A stretch of 64,000 bases of DNA from Dyella subtropica (GCF_026283965.1 NZ_JAPDPD010000023.1:1-64000); one strand, 5' to 3'. Shown: positions 1 through 8,961, counted from the first letter of the stretch. Notes: a model not told the origin generated them from the sequence alone. Numbers and translations are program-made.

Positions 1-1
1 A

Positions 2-306
2 GCCATTAAGGACCCTCTGATCTATTACACGTAGGCGGCATGACAATCAGGAAGGGCGCTGCCACTGCCGCGTGGCGAAGCGCCTGACTGGCTGTCAGGT
101 CGAGCCGCGCGGCAGTGGCAGCGCCCTTCCTGAATGTCACCTTGTCATCTGTAAAAATCATAAGTAAGGCCGTTGCTGTTTGCGCGCAGCTCACCGCCGC
201 GCCGTCTAGACAGACGTCCAGTCTGCCGTCGCCATCGCAACGGCGATCTGCGCGCAAACAGCAACGGTGACGCCTGCGTGTAATAGATCAGAGGGCCCTT
301 AACGGC
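2..306. repeat. Nested inverted-repeat element (T-shaped, two inner hairpins)
   Basis: The outer arms at 2-37 and 271-306 are inverted copies over 36 bp with three mismatches. Two of these would be G-U pairs in a minus-strand transcript. Inside lie two further hairpins: arms 41-72 and 108-139 (32 bp, one mismatch) and arms 170-189 and 248-267 (20 bp, perfect). The junctions beside the outer stem are short (3 nt each), with a 30-nt linker between the inner hairpins, so one strand could fold as a three-way junction. The right outer arm covers the stop codon of ibaG (299-301). No convincing protein is encoded. It starts at the window edge and could extend further left. It could be a MITE-like or REP-like mobile element or a structured RNA. 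Confidence 0.8.
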
Positions 307-538
307 GCGCCGCGACTTCCTCAGGGGTCAGGGTCTTGAGCGCCAGCGCATGGATCGCGCCGCCCATCAGATCGCCCAGCGTGGCGTAAACCAGTCGATG
401 GCGGGCCAGCGGCAGCTTGCCGGCGAACTGGGCAGCCACCACTTCCGCCTCGAAATGCACGCCGTCATCACCGCTGACCTGCGCCTGCGCACCTGGCAGG
501 CCGTTTTCAATCATTGCCTGAATGGTGGCAGCGTCCAT
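299..538 (-). CDS. ibaG: BolA/IbaG family protein
   Basis: A 79-residue protein of the BolA/IbaG family, which partners with monothiol glutaredoxins in Fe-S trafficking and acid-stress responses. The family core is visible in the segment from VSGDDGVHFEAEVVAAQF to LVYATLGDLMGGAIHALALKTLTPEEV. The invariant BolA histidine position appears in the ARHRLVY segment. The ATG at 538 is chosen; a TTG six codons upstream is possible, and neither has a strong ribosome binding site. The gene is divergent from kdsD, whereas in many gammaproteobacteria ibaG lies near the LPS-transport genes. Its stop codon lies inside the right arm of the nested inverted repeat. Assignment as IbaG rather than BolA rests on context. 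Confidence 0.85.
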   Translation of the reverse strand: MDAATIQAMIENGLPGAQAQVSGDDGVHFEAEVVAAQFAGKLPLARHRLVYATLGDLMGGAIHALALKTLTPEEVAARR

Positions 539-556
539 CGGGTGGTTCCAAATCAA

Positions 557-788
557 GAGCGAGCACTTGTACTAGGGGACGTCTGACGTCGGAGAACCGG
601 ATTCCATACGGAACCCATTGGCAACGACCGTGACGATAAAATGCGAATATGCCATGTTAATGGAAATCTGCTGTCACAGAAACGACGCGCCATGGTTCAA
701 GCCACTGGCAAGTGTCGAAGAGCGGCAAGCAAACTATTGAACGGGAAGCCAAAATTGGCATCTCGGCCCGCCCAACCACCGAGGACGC
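557..788. promoter_or_regulatory. Divergent ibaG-kdsD intergenic region
   Basis: This 230 bp gap must hold the promoters of ibaG and the kdsD operon. I can see a small dyad TTCC-ATAC-GGAA at 602-613. No promoter boxes are convincing and no coding sequence is credible here. Confidence 0.3.
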
Positions 789-1802
789 ATGAACGCCCAC
801 GTCGCCCATCCCGCCAAGCCCTCCACGCTCGACGCCGAGGCCATCGTGCGCAGCGCCCGCACGGTGATCGCCACTGAGGCGGCCGCCATCCGCGCGCTGG
901 AGCCGCGCATCGGGCCGGCTTTCGTCGAGGCTTGTCGCATGATCCTGGGCTGCGCCGGGCGCGTGGTGGTGACCGGCATGGGCAAGTCGGGCCATGTGGG
1001 CCGCAAGATCGCCGCAACACTGGCCTCCACCGGTACGCCGGCGTTTTTCGTGCATCCGGGAGAGGCTAGTCACGGCGATCTGGGCATGATCCTGCCGCAG
1101 GACGTGGTGCTGGCGCTGTCCAATTCCGGCGAGACCGACGAAGTGCTGTTCATCCTGCCGGTGATCAAACGCCAGGGTATCCCGCTGATCGCCATCACCG
1201 GCAATGAGCGCTCCTCCCTGGCCGACCAGGCCGATCTGCATCTGGACGCCAGCATCTCCACCGAAGCCTGCCCGCTGGGCCTGGCCCCCACCGCCAGCAC
1301 CACGGCGGCGCTGGTCATGGGCGACGCGCTGGCCATTGCGTTGCTGGAGGCCCGTGGCTTCACCTCCGAAGATTTCGCCCGCTCGCACCCGGCAGGCACC
1401 CTCGGCCGCCGCCTGTTGCTGCACATCAGCGACATCATGCACACCGGCGACGGCATCCCCGCCGTTACCCCGGACGCCAGCCTGACCCAGGCGCTGATGG
1501 AAATGACCCGCAAGCACCTGGGCATGACTGCGGTTATCGACGCCAGCCATCACTTGCTCGGCGTGTTCACCGACGGCGACTTGCGCCGCGCCTTGGACGA
1601 CGATGGCGTGGACCTGCGCGGTGCCGCGGTCGCCGACCTGATGACCCGCGGCCCCAAGACCATCGGTGCCGACAAACTGGCCATCGAAGCCGCGCAGATG
1701 ATGGAGAAGCACCAGATCCATGCCTTGCTGGTGGTCGATGAGCAACAGCGCGTGGTCGGCGCCCTCAACATTCACGATCTGCTCCGTGCCCGCGTGGTTT
1801 GA
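789..1802 (+). CDS. kdsD: Arabinose-5-phosphate isomerase
   Basis: Converts D-ribulose 5-phosphate to D-arabinose 5-phosphate, the first step of Kdo synthesis for LPS, in the cytoplasm. The 337 residues hold an N-terminal SIS sugar-isomerase domain (about 45-180) and two C-terminal CBS domains (about 215-330). Residues K66, E118, E159 and H200 fit the catalytic set of E. coli KdsD with a constant offset of seven; H200 is in ARSHPAGTLGRRL. It is the first gene of kdsD-kdsC-lptC-lptA-lptB. About 120 bp separate it from kdsC. GutQ is the close paralogue, but the LPS operon context favours KdsD. Confidence 0.95.
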   Translation: MNAHVAHPAKPSTLDAEAIVRSARTVIATEAAAIRALEPRIGPAFVEACRMILGCAGRVVVTGMGKSGHVGRKIAATLASTGTPAFFVHPGEASHGDLGMILPQDVVLALSNSGETDEVLFILPVIKRQGIPLIAITGNERSSLADQADLHLDASISTEACPLGLAPTASTTAALVMGDALAIALLEARGFTSEDFARSHPAGTLGRRLLLHISDIMHTGDGIPAVTPDASLTQALMEMTRKHLGMTAVIDASHHLLGVFTDGDLRRALDDDGVDLRGAAVADLMTRGPKTIGADKLAIEAAQMMEKHQIHALLVVDEQQRVVGALNIHDLLRARVV

Positions 1803-1924
1803 TGGCTCGTCACGGTTCATGGCCGCGGAAACTAGGCAGCGGACGATAAGGTGAAGGTCAGCCTTCTCCTGTTTCATCCGTTTTCAGCTTTCCAGCCGTC
1901 CCCTTCCCTATCCAGACTGTCCCC

Positions 1925-2476
1925 GTGCCGCCTTCAAGCTATCTCGCCAACCTCCCCGCCGACCTGCTCGCCCGCGCCGCGAAGATCCGTCTCGCGGTGT
2001 TCGACGTGGATGGCACGCTGACCGACGGCCGCCTGTGGTACGGCGAGGACGGACATGAAACCAAGGTGTTCCACGTACACGATGGCCTGGGCCTGAAACG
2101 GCTGCAGGCCAACGGCGTGCAGGTGGCCATCATCACCGCGCGCATCAGTCACCCCGTCGCATTGCGCGCGGAGGAGCTGGATATCGCCCACGTCTATCAG
2201 GGCCAGAGCGACAAGCGCGCCTGCTTGCTGCAATTGATCGAGGCACTGAACCTGACCGCCGAGCAGGTCGCCTTCATCGGCGACGACCTGCCCGACCTAC
2301 CCCCCATGCGTCTCGCCGGCTTGGCCGTAGCCGTGGCCAACGCTCACCCCTGGGTGGCCGAACAGTCACATTGGCAGACTCGCCTCAGCGGCGGCATGGG
2401 CGCGGCACGTGAAGTGTGCGACCTGATCCTGCTTGCCCAGGGCAAGGCCGACGCTGAGCGGGAGCGCTGGCAGTGA
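1925..2476 (+). CDS. kdsC: 3-deoxy-D-manno-octulosonate 8-phosphate phosphatase
   Basis: HAD-superfamily phosphatase that releases Kdo from Kdo-8-phosphate before CMP activation. The 183-residue protein shows HAD motif I as VFDVDGTLTDG near residue 25, with both aspartates, and the late motif FIGDDLPDLPPM near 117. The length fits the compact C0-cap-less KdsC family, which works as a tetramer. The start is GTG at 1925, with no clear ribosome binding site. The stop overlaps the GTG start of lptC by four bases (GTGA), which implies translational coupling. Confidence 0.94.
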   Translation: MPPSSYLANLPADLLARAAKIRLAVFDVDGTLTDGRLWYGEDGHETKVFHVHDGLGLKRLQANGVQVAIITARISHPVALRAEELDIAHVYQGQSDKRACLLQLIEALNLTAEQVAFIGDDLPDLPPMRLAGLAVAVANAHPWVAEQSHWQTRLSGGMGAAREVCDLILLAQGKADAERERWQ

Positions 2477-3075
2477 GCCTTCGCGAATACGTGCGCGATC
2501 GCCGCCTGAGCTCAGCCATCGTCCTGGTCGGCCTGGCCGCTGGCCTCAGCCAGCTGCTGCTGTGGTGGATCGGCCCCGCGCCCAAGGCCAATGACTTCAT
2601 CGGTCCGCCGCGCTCCGGCTACACCCTCACTAACTTCAAGGGCTACGTCTACGGCGAAGACGGCCAGCCCAGCTTCCGCGTCACCGGCCCGCGCCTGGAT
2701 CGGCGCGAAGGCGACGAATCGCTATATATCGACGCCCCGAAGTTCCAGATGCCCTCCAACACCCCGGGCGTGCCCGACTGGCTGGGCGAATCGGAATACG
2801 GCTGGGTCGACAAGAGCGGCACCCTGCTCAAACTGCAGGGCCCGGTCTACATGCATCGCGCGGCTTTTGCGGACAGCCCCCAGGCGGAGCTGCACACCTC
2901 CGAGGTCACCGCCTGGCCCAAGGAAAACCGCATGGAAACCGCCGAGGCGGCGCAGATGAACCAAGGCGCCACTACAATGCGAGGGATCGGCATGCGTGCC
3001 AACCTCAACGACAATCATCTGGAGCTGCTCAATGACAGCCACGGCTCGTTCCCGCCGCGCAAACGGAAGTCGTAA
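2473..3075 (+). CDS. lptC: LPS export bitopic protein LptC
   Basis: Inner-membrane component of the Lpt bridge. It accepts LPS from LptB2FG and passes it to LptA. The protein has 200 residues with a single N-terminal transmembrane helix (about 14-33), then a periplasmic beta-jellyroll domain typical of the LptC/YrbK family (FKGYVYGEDGQPSFRVTGPRL onward). The start is GTG, overlapping the kdsC stop. Its 3' end overlaps the start of lptA by 44 bp. Sequence conservation in LptC is low, so the assignment relies on topology and its position between kdsC and lptA. Confidence 0.9.
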   Translation: MSLREYVRDRRLSSAIVLVGLAAGLSQLLLWWIGPAPKANDFIGPPRSGYTLTNFKGYVYGEDGQPSFRVTGPRLDRREGDESLYIDAPKFQMPSNTPGVPDWLGESEYGWVDKSGTLLKLQGPVYMHRAAFADSPQAELHTSEVTAWPKENRMETAEAAQMNQGATTMRGIGMRANLNDNHLELLNDSHGSFPPRKRKS

Positions 3076-3613
3076 CACCGCGATCGGCCTGCTTTCACTG
3101 GCCGCGCTCGCCTTGCTGCCAGCCATGGCCTTCGCCAAGAAAGACGATCGCACCAAGCCGATGGACTTCGTGGCCAAGACCACGAATGCCTTCAACGCGC
3201 CCAACACGATCACCACCCTGAGCGGCAACGTGAAGCTCACCCAGGGCACGCTGCTGATCACGGGTAGTGAAGCCAAGGTGCATTTGGACGCGGATACCCA
3301 GATCGCCCGCGTGGTGGTCACCGGCAATCCGGCGCACATCCAGCAGCTGGATGAGAACAACAATCTGATGCAGGGCGATGCCGCCACGCTCGACTACGAC
3401 AATATCAACGGCATTGCCGTGCTCACGGGCAACGCCAAGGTGACGCAGATGGGCCGAGGCACCTTCAATGGCGACAAGCTCACCTACAACACCGACACCA
3501 GCCTGATCACCGGCGAATCCGGCGGCGACGGCCTGGTGCACGGCACGCTGGTACCGAAGCAGAAACCCGCCGCACCGGCGCCTAAACCCGCCGCGCCGGC
3601 CGAGGGTAAGTAA
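3032..3613 (+). CDS. lptA: LPS transport periplasmic protein LptA
   Basis: Periplasmic beta-jellyroll protein that oligomerises to bridge LptC and outer-membrane LptD. The ATG at 3032 is chosen because a GGAG lies seven bases upstream and a normal signal peptide follows (basic RRANGSRN, hydrophobic core, cleavage after AMAFA). An upstream in-frame ATG would spoil that signal. The mature part carries the OstA/LptA repeat pattern NTITTLSGNVKLTQGTLLI and TLDYDNINGIAVLTGNAKV. The C terminus is a Pro/Ala-rich tail (about 178-190). The start lies inside lptC, and lptB begins three bases after the stop. Confidence 0.93.
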   Translation: MTATARSRRANGSRNTAIGLLSLAALALLPAMAFAKKDDRTKPMDFVAKTTNAFNAPNTITTLSGNVKLTQGTLLITGSEAKVHLDADTQIARVVVTGNPAHIQQLDENNNLMQGDAATLDYDNINGIAVLTGNAKVTQMGRGTFNGDKLTYNTDTSLITGESGGDGLVHGTLVPKQKPAAPAPKPAAPAEGK

Positions 3614-3616
3614 TCG

Positions 3617-4336
3617 ATGCTGTCCGCCGAAGGCCTGCAAAAGCGTTTCCGTGCGCGCCAAGTGGTGCGCGACTTCGCCTTTTCCATTCGTGAAGGCGAA
3701 GTGGTGGGATTGCTCGGCCCAAACGGCGCCGGCAAGACCACCTGCTTCTACATGGTGGTAGGCCTGATCGAAGCCGATGCCGGCTCGATCAAGCTCGACA
3801 AGTACGACATCACCGGCCTGCCCATGCACGCACGTGCCAAGCTGGGCATCGGCTATTTGCCGCAGGAGCCCTCAGTATTCCGCCGGCTCAGCGTGGCCGA
3901 CAACATCATGGCGGTGCTGGAACTGCGCGAGAGCCTCAACGCCAAACAGCGCGCCACCGCGCTGGAAAGCCTGCTGGACGAGCTCAAGATTTCGCACATC
4001 GCCGAGCAGAAAGGCATCAGCCTCTCCGGTGGCGAGCGCCGTCGCGTGGAAATTGCCCGCGCGCTGGCCGCCGAGCCTCGCTACATGCTGCTGGACGAGC
4101 CTTTCGCCGGCGTCGACCCGATTTCGGTCGGTGAAATCCAACGCATCGTGCGCCATCTGAAGGAACGCGGCATCGGTGTGCTGATCACCGATCACAACGT
4201 ACGCGAGACGCTCGGCATCTGCGACCGCGCCTACATTCTCAACGATGGCGAAGTGCTCTCGCGAGGCACGCCGGCGCACATCCTTGCCGACGAGAAGGTG
4301 CGCGAGGTCTATCTGGGACGCGAATTCAAACTGTGA
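3617..4336 (+). CDS. lptB: LPS export ABC transporter ATP-binding protein LptB
   Basis: Cytoplasmic ATPase dimer that powers LPS extraction with LptFG. All ABC motifs are present: Walker [10 protein letters not shown] (34-42), Q-loop Q83, signature LSGGE (136-140), Walker B YMLLDEP with D160 and E161, and switch His193. The 239-residue length is normal. It is the last gene of the operon. The permeases lptF and lptG are not in this window, as expected for most gammaproteobacteria. A long hairpin element follows before rpoN. Confidence 0.97.
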   Translation: MLSAEGLQKRFRARQVVRDFAFSIREGEVVGLLGPNGAGKTTCFYMVVGLIEADAGSIKLDKYDITGLPMHARAKLGIGYLPQEPSVFRRLSVADNIMAVLELRESLNAKQRATALESLLDELKISHIAEQKGISLSGGERRRVEIARALAAEPRYMLLDEPFAGVDPISVGEIQRIVRHLKERGIGVLITDHNVRETLGICDRAYILNDGEVLSRGTPAHILADEKVREVYLGREFKL

Positions 4337-4345
4337 AGACCAAGT

Positions 4346-4435
4346 AAAGACGTAAGCGGTAAGCAGTAAGTCCGCCGGGATGAGGGGCTTTGGGCTGTGA
4401 AACGCTTACTTCTCCGTACTTACTTTCTCTTACCC
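4346..4435. repeat. Purine/pyrimidine long-hairpin element, copy 1
   Basis: The left half is rich in gtaag units (gtaagcggtaagcagtaag) and the right half in cttac units (cgcttacttctccgtactta). The right half reverse-complemented resembles the left, so an imperfect hairpin of about 90 bp can form around a GC-rich centre. It lies between lptB and rpoN. The same design recurs near 15.4, 56.7 and 61.4 kb, each with different short units. Confidence 0.5.
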
Positions 4436-4508
4436 CATCACATTCGGCCATCCGGCCTAGGCGTTAAGCGCTCGAACCTATGGCCGCACTCCCAGCTTAA
4501 GGGGTAGG

Positions 4509-5987
4509 ATGAACGTGAGTTCAACCGACCCGGCTGGCATGAAACCCGGACTGCAGTTTCGCCTCAATCAACAGCTCACCCTGACGCCACAGTTGCAGCA
4601 GGCCATTCGCCTCCTGCAGTTGTCGCAGCTGGAGCTGGAGGCTGAATTGCGGCAGATCGCCGAGGGCAACCCGCTACTCGAATTCTCTGAAGACAGCGCC
4701 TCCGAAAGCGACGGTGAGAACGGCGAATTCGAAGCGCCCGCTGCTGAAGCGTCCGCCAGCAACGACGTCGACGCTGACGATGTAGCCGACTGGAGCGAAT
4801 CCGGCGGCAGGGCGGAAGAACCCATCGACTTCTCCAGCAGCACCGGCAGCCGCTCCAACACCGCCTCGGACGACGACGGTTTCGAACCGCAGAACGCAGC
4901 GCCGGAAACCCTGCAGGAACATCTGCTGTGGCAGCTCAATCTGACCCACCTGAGCCTGCGCGAGCGCACCATCGCAGCGATCCTGATCGACTCGCTGAAC
5001 GCAGACGGCTACCTCACCGAAGGCCTGGATGCTGTCACCGCTGCCGTGCCGGCCGATCTCAAGGCCAGCGTGGAAGAAGTGGACGCGGTGCGTCGGCAGT
5101 TACAGCGCTTCGACCCCACGGGTGTCGCCAGCCTGGACCTGCGCGATTGCCTGCGCATCCAGCTCGAACAGTTCGATCCCACGCTACCCCAGCGCGAGCT
5201 GGCCCTGCGCATTGTCGACAGTGAACTTGAACTACTCGCTCGCAACGACATCGCACGCCTTGCCCGGCGCCTGCGCGCCAGCGAGGACGACACCCACGCC
5301 GCCGCCGTACTTATCCGCAGCCTGGATCCGCGCCCAGGCGCCGCGTTGGATGTCACCCCGGTGGAATACGTCGCGCCGGATGTCTACGCCCGCAAGGACG
5401 CCGGCCGCTGGCGGGTCAGCCTCAATCCCGACTGCCAGCCACGCCTTGGCCTCAATCAGCACTATTGCAACCTGATCGCCCAGGCCCGCGGCGACGATGC
5501 CAGCTGGATGCGTGGCCAGTTGCAGGAAGCCCGCTGGCTGATCAAGAGCCTGGAATCGCGCGCCGAGACCCTGCTCAAAGTGGCCGAAGCCATCGTGCGC
5601 CGGCAGAGCGCCTTCCTCGATTACGGCCCCGAAGCCATGCACCCATTGGTGTTGCGCGAGGTCGCCGAGGAAGTGGGCATGCACGAGTCCACGATCTCTC
5701 GCGTCACCACACGCAAATACATCCATACCCCGCGCGGCACCTTCGAGCTGAAGCATTTCTTCTCCAGTGGCGTGTCCACGGAGGATGGCGGCAGCGCTTC
5801 GGCCACCGCCATCCAGGCCATGCTGCGCAAACTCGTCGATGCGGAAGATTCGCGCAAACCGCTCTCCGACCAGGCCATCGCCGAAGAACTGCACCGCAAG
5901 GGCATCCAGGTGGCCCGTCGAACCGTTGCCAAATATCGGGAGGCTATGCGAATTCCGAGCTCCAGCGAACGCCAGCGCGCCGGCTGA
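4509..5987 (+). CDS. rpoN: RNA polymerase sigma-54 factor
   Basis: Sigma-54 directs polymerase to -24/-12 promoters that need AAA+ activators. The 492 residues show the Gln/Leu-rich region I (FRLNQQLTLTPQLQQAIRLLQLS, near 17-39), an acidic region II (about 55-130), the core-binding and HTH regions, and the C-terminal RpoN box ARRTVAKYREAMRIPSS near 470-486. A good ribosome binding site (AAGGGGTAGG) precedes the ATG. The gene is followed by hpf and the PTS genes, the standard gammaproteobacterial neighbourhood. Confidence 0.97.
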   Translation: MNVSSTDPAGMKPGLQFRLNQQLTLTPQLQQAIRLLQLSQLELEAELRQIAEGNPLLEFSEDSASESDGENGEFEAPAAEASASNDVDADDVADWSESGGRAEEPIDFSSSTGSRSNTASDDDGFEPQNAAPETLQEHLLWQLNLTHLSLRERTIAAILIDSLNADGYLTEGLDAVTAAVPADLKASVEEVDAVRRQLQRFDPTGVASLDLRDCLRIQLEQFDPTLPQRELALRIVDSELELLARNDIARLARRLRASEDDTHAAAVLIRSLDPRPGAALDVTPVEYVAPDVYARKDAGRWRVSLNPDCQPRLGLNQHYCNLIAQARGDDASWMRGQLQEARWLIKSLESRAETLLKVAEAIVRRQSAFLDYGPEAMHPLVLREVAEEVGMHESTISRVTTRKYIHTPRGTFELKHFFSSGVSTEDGGSASATAIQAMLRKLVDAEDSRKPLSDQAIAEELHRKGIQVARRTVAKYREAMRIPSSSERQRAG

Positions 5988-6184
5988 TCCCTACGGCTGA
6001 CTCATACGGCTTGTTCAGGTTGGCACTGCGCGTTTCGTACTGATCTCGGGAACTTGGCGGGATGGAAAACGTCCCCATACCAAGAGATGACAGTGGTGTG
6101 TCGATGGCATGACGACGTGAGCCGTCATGTGACCGGCACATCGATCCACGCCGCCAGCGGCGGCAGTACCAGAGGAGGCGCAAC

Positions 6185-6508
6185 ATGCAATTCCAGCTCA
6201 GCGGCCAGCAGATCGAAATCACCCCCGCCCTTCGCGACCGGGTGAACAGCCAACTCGATCGCCTCACCCGCCTCGACGAAAGGGCCATCAGCCTCAGCAT
6301 CGTGCTCTCGGTCGACAAGCTCCAGCAGCGTGCGGAAGGCACGCTCAATGTCACCGGTGCCGCGCTGCATGCCGAAGCGCTTACGTCGGATATGTACGCC
6401 TCCATCGAAATGCTGTTCGACAAACTGGTGACCCAACTGCGCAAGCACCGCGAGAAGATCAGCGACAAGCATCAGCGCGAAGTCCGCGAAGAGCGGCAGT
6501 ACGGTTGA
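6185..6508 (+). CDS. hpf: Ribosome hibernation promoting factor
   Basis: A 107-residue HPF/RaiA (S30AE) protein of the short type. It binds the 30S decoding region and promotes 100S dimers in stationary phase. The start follows a strong GAGGAGG. The family pattern is clear: MQFQLSGQQIEITPALRDRV at the N terminus and DMYASIEMLFDKLVTQLRKHREK at the C terminus. It lies 197 bp downstream of rpoN, the usual partner. The C terminus is slightly longer than that of E. coli HPF but lacks the long-HPF dimerisation domain. Confidence 0.95.
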   Translation: MQFQLSGQQIEITPALRDRVNSQLDRLTRLDERAISLSIVLSVDKLQQRAEGTLNVTGAALHAEALTSDMYASIEMLFDKLVTQLRKHREKISDKHQREVREERQYG

Positions 6509-6517
6509 TCCTTTCCG

Positions 6518-6540
6518 GCCCGCCCTACCCCAGGGCGGGC
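6518..6540. terminator. GC-rich stem-loop after hpf
   Basis: A perfect 9 bp stem, gcccgccct with agggcgggc around an acccc loop, starts ten bases after the hpf stop. There is no T tract, so it may be a weak terminator, an RNA-end stabiliser or an attenuator before hprK. Confidence 0.45.
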
Positions 6541-6655
6541 CTCTACGACCAGCACTATCCGCCCCATCGGGGCGCGCCCCCTCCCGAACTGGCACAATGC
6601 TCCTTGCCGCCGCCGCTCGCCCTACCCGGCCAACCCGCGGCGCAAAGGACAAGGC

Positions 6656-7606
6656 TTGGATCGGCTCACCGCACGACAACTCTACGATGGTGTCCACGAA
6701 CGCATGGCGCTGCGCTGGGTTTCCGGCATGCGCGGCGAATCGCGTGTGCTCGAACGCGGCGCCACCACGACGCGCCGCCCTTCGCTGATCGGCTACCTCA
6801 ACGTCATCTATCCCAACAAGATCCAGATCATCGGCACCGAGGAACTGAACTTCCTCGACGGACTGGATTCGCGCCAGCGCTGGGAAGCGATCAACAAGAT
6901 CGCCGCGTACCAGCCGGTGGCCATGATCGTCACCAAGGATCAGGCGATCCCCGCCGACCTGCGCGAGGTGGCCGAGGAAACCAATACGCCACTGTGGATC
7001 AGCTCCAAGCGCGGCCATGAGCTGCTGACCTGGATGCAATACCACCTGGCGCGCATGCTGGCGCCGAAGATGACCCTGCACGGCGTGTTCCTCGAAGTAT
7101 TTTCGATCGGCGTGCTGATCACCGGCGAATCCGGCTCGGGCAAGAGCGAGCTGGCGCTGGAACTGATCAGCCGCGGCCACCGACTGGTCGCCGACGACGC
7201 CACCGAGTTCACCCTGATCGCCCCCGACGTGATCGACGGCAACTGCCCCGAACTGCTGCAGGATCTGCTGGAAGTGCGCGGCCTGGGCGTACTCAATGTG
7301 CGCGAGATGTTCGGCCATACCGCGGTCAAGCAATCGAAGTACCTGCGCCTGGTGGTCCACCTCAAGCCCATGCGCGACGGCGAGGACACCGACGGGCTGA
7401 CCCGCCTCACCGGCGACGTGGGGCACCGCGAAATTTTCGAAGTGCAGGTGCCGATGATCACCATTCCCGTGGCACCCGGCCGCAACTTGGCGGTACTGGT
7501 GGAAGCCGCCGTGCGCAACCATATGTTGAAGAGCAAGGGCATCGACCCTGCACAGACTTTCATCGACCGCCAGGCGCACCAGATGCGCCGGCTGCCGCCG
7601 TGGTGA
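6656..7606 (+). CDS. hprK: HPr kinase/phosphorylase
   Basis: Bifunctional enzyme that phosphorylates HPr on Ser46 with ATP or pyrophosphate and removes it by phosphorolysis. In proteobacteria it controls a regulatory PTS rather than sugar uptake. The 316 residues show Walker A GESGSGKS (157-164) and the HPrK signature [17 protein letters not shown] near 235-251, plus the typical N-terminal domain. The start is TTG with AAAGGA six bases upstream. It precedes rapZ directly. The usual proteobacterial gene between hpf and this point, ptsN, is missing. Confidence 0.96.
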   Translation: MDRLTARQLYDGVHERMALRWVSGMRGESRVLERGATTTRRPSLIGYLNVIYPNKIQIIGTEELNFLDGLDSRQRWEAINKIAAYQPVAMIVTKDQAIPADLREVAEETNTPLWISSKRGHELLTWMQYHLARMLAPKMTLHGVFLEVFSIGVLITGESGSGKSELALELISRGHRLVADDATEFTLIAPDVIDGNCPELLQDLLEVRGLGVLNVREMFGHTAVKQSKYLRLVVHLKPMRDGEDTDGLTRLTGDVGHREIFEVQVPMITIPVAPGRNLAVLVEAAVRNHMLKSKGIDPAQTFIDRQAHQMRRLPPW

Positions 7607-7610
7607 CCTC

Positions 7611-8513
7611 ATGAGCAACACCATCTCGCCCACCGATATCCACCAACCCGACGCGATCCACCTGATCGTGTTGACCGGCATGTCCGGCGGCGGCAAGACC
7701 GTGGCCCTGCGCGCGCTGGAAGACCTGGAGTTCTACTGCGTCGACAACCTGCCCACGGCACTGCTGCCTGAGCTGGTCGCCGCGGTCAGTCATGGCAGCG
7801 ACAGCGCTAAACGGCGCCACATCGCGGTGGGCGTGGACGTGCGCAATCGCGGCGAAGATTTCCTGCGCATGCCGACGGTGTTGTCCGAACTTGCCGCTGT
7901 CGGCGTGCAGGTGCATTTGATCTTCCTCGACTGTCGCGACGACGTGTTGATCAAGCGCTATTCGGAAACGCGTCGTCGCCATCCACTTTCGATCCTCGGC
8001 CTGTCGCTGGCCGATGCGATCATGGAGGAGCGCAAGCTGCTGCGCCCGCTGATCACGATTGCCGAGAAGGTGATCGATTCCAGCGAACTCAACGTGCACC
8101 AGCTGCGCCGCCTGGTAGCTACCGATTATGCGGAGGCCACTGAGGGCCTGACTCTGATGTTCCAGTCCTTCGCGTTCCGCCGCGGCCTGCCGCTGGACGC
8201 GGATTTCGTGTTCGATGCGCGCTGCCTGCCCAACCCTCACTGGGAACCGCGACTGCGGCCGCTTTCCGGCAAAGATATGCCGGTACGCGAGTACCTCGAG
8301 TCGCAGCCGCTGGTGGAAGAATATTTCAATGACACGGTGCGCTGGCTGGATGCCTGGCTGCCGCGCTTCGAGGCCGACGACCGCAGTTACGTGACCATCG
8401 CCATCGGTTGCACCGGTGGCCGGCACCGCTCGGTGTACCTGGTTGAGCGGCTCGCCGCCCACTACCGCGCCCGTCACGAAGGGGCGCTCACCTTCCATCG
8501 CGAACTCGAGTGA
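7611..8513 (+). CDS. rapZ: RNase adapter protein RapZ
   Basis: P-loop NTPase-like protein. In E. coli it binds the sRNA GlmZ and delivers it to RNase E, controlling glmS and so cell-wall precursor supply. The Walker A motif is GMSGGGKT (23-30). The C-terminal RNA-binding domain carries the conserved TIAIGCTGGRHRSVYLVERL segment (about 261-280). The length of 300 is slightly above the usual 284, with a short N-terminal extension. It starts four bases after hprK. Whether GlmZ-like sRNAs exist in this lineage cannot be judged here. Confidence 0.95.
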   Translation: MSNTISPTDIHQPDAIHLIVLTGMSGGGKTVALRALEDLEFYCVDNLPTALLPELVAAVSHGSDSAKRRHIAVGVDVRNRGEDFLRMPTVLSELAAVGVQVHLIFLDCRDDVLIKRYSETRRRHPLSILGLSLADAIMEERKLLRPLITIAEKVIDSSELNVHQLRRLVATDYAEATEGLTLMFQSFAFRRGLPLDADFVFDARCLPNPHWEPRLRPLSGKDMPVREYLESQPLVEEYFNDTVRWLDAWLPRFEADDRSYVTIAIGCTGGRHRSVYLVERLAAHYRARHEGALTFHRELE

Positions 8514-8568
8514 CTCCAATGCAGGCGTCCCTGTCTACGTTCCGATCAAATCCGAGAGGCACACGGCC

Positions 8569-8961
8569 ATGAGCGTTGGCGTGCTGTTGATGACCCACGA
8601 AGCGGTCGGCCAAGCGCTGATTTCGGCCGCCCATCATGTGCTGCCCAAGTTGCCGTTGAGCGTGGAAGCGGTGGAAGTGCCGCCATCGTCCGACCCGGAC
8701 GTGATGCGCACACTCACCGCCAAGCACGCCCGTGAGCTGGATACCGGCGACGGCGTGTTGGTACTGGCCGATCTATACGGCGCCACGCCTTGCAACATCG
8801 GTCTTTCGCTCAGTGCGCTGGGCGTTCATTTGCGTTGCGTGTCGGGACTCAATCTCCCGATGCTGCTGCGCGTACTCAACTATGCGGAAAAGCCGCTCGA
8901 CGAACTGGCGGAAGTCGCCGCCAGCGGCGGGCGCGGAGGAATCTTCATCGATCATGCTTGA
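8569..8961 (+). CDS. PTS EIIA component, mannose/fructose family
   Basis: A 130-residue stand-alone EIIA of the mannose (EIIA-Man) fold. It accepts a phosphoryl group from HPr on His10, visible in LLMTHEAVG. The segment LVLADLYGATPCNIGL is typical of the family. The ATG at 8569 is chosen over longer upstream options because homology begins there and GAGAGG precedes it. No EIIB, EIIC or EIID gene lies nearby, so it probably signals rather than transports. It overlaps ptsH by eight bases. Confidence 0.92.
   Translation: MSVGVLLMTHEAVGQALISAAHHVLPKLPLSVEAVEVPPSSDPDVMRTLTAKHARELDTGDGVLVLADLYGATPCNIGLSLSALGVHLRCVSGLNLPMLLRVLNYAEKPLDELAEVAASGGRGGIFIDHA

Noticed and set aside
6-257. 83-residue minus-strand frame inside the nested inverted repeat
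   Set aside because: It runs through three stems, shows no domain, and its ends coincide with repeat arms rather than coding features.
657-1877. 406-residue open frame on the minus strand over kdsD
   Set aside because: It is the antisense of kdsD, His/Gln/Gly-rich in the way high-GC shadow frames are, and has no homology pattern or ribosome binding site.
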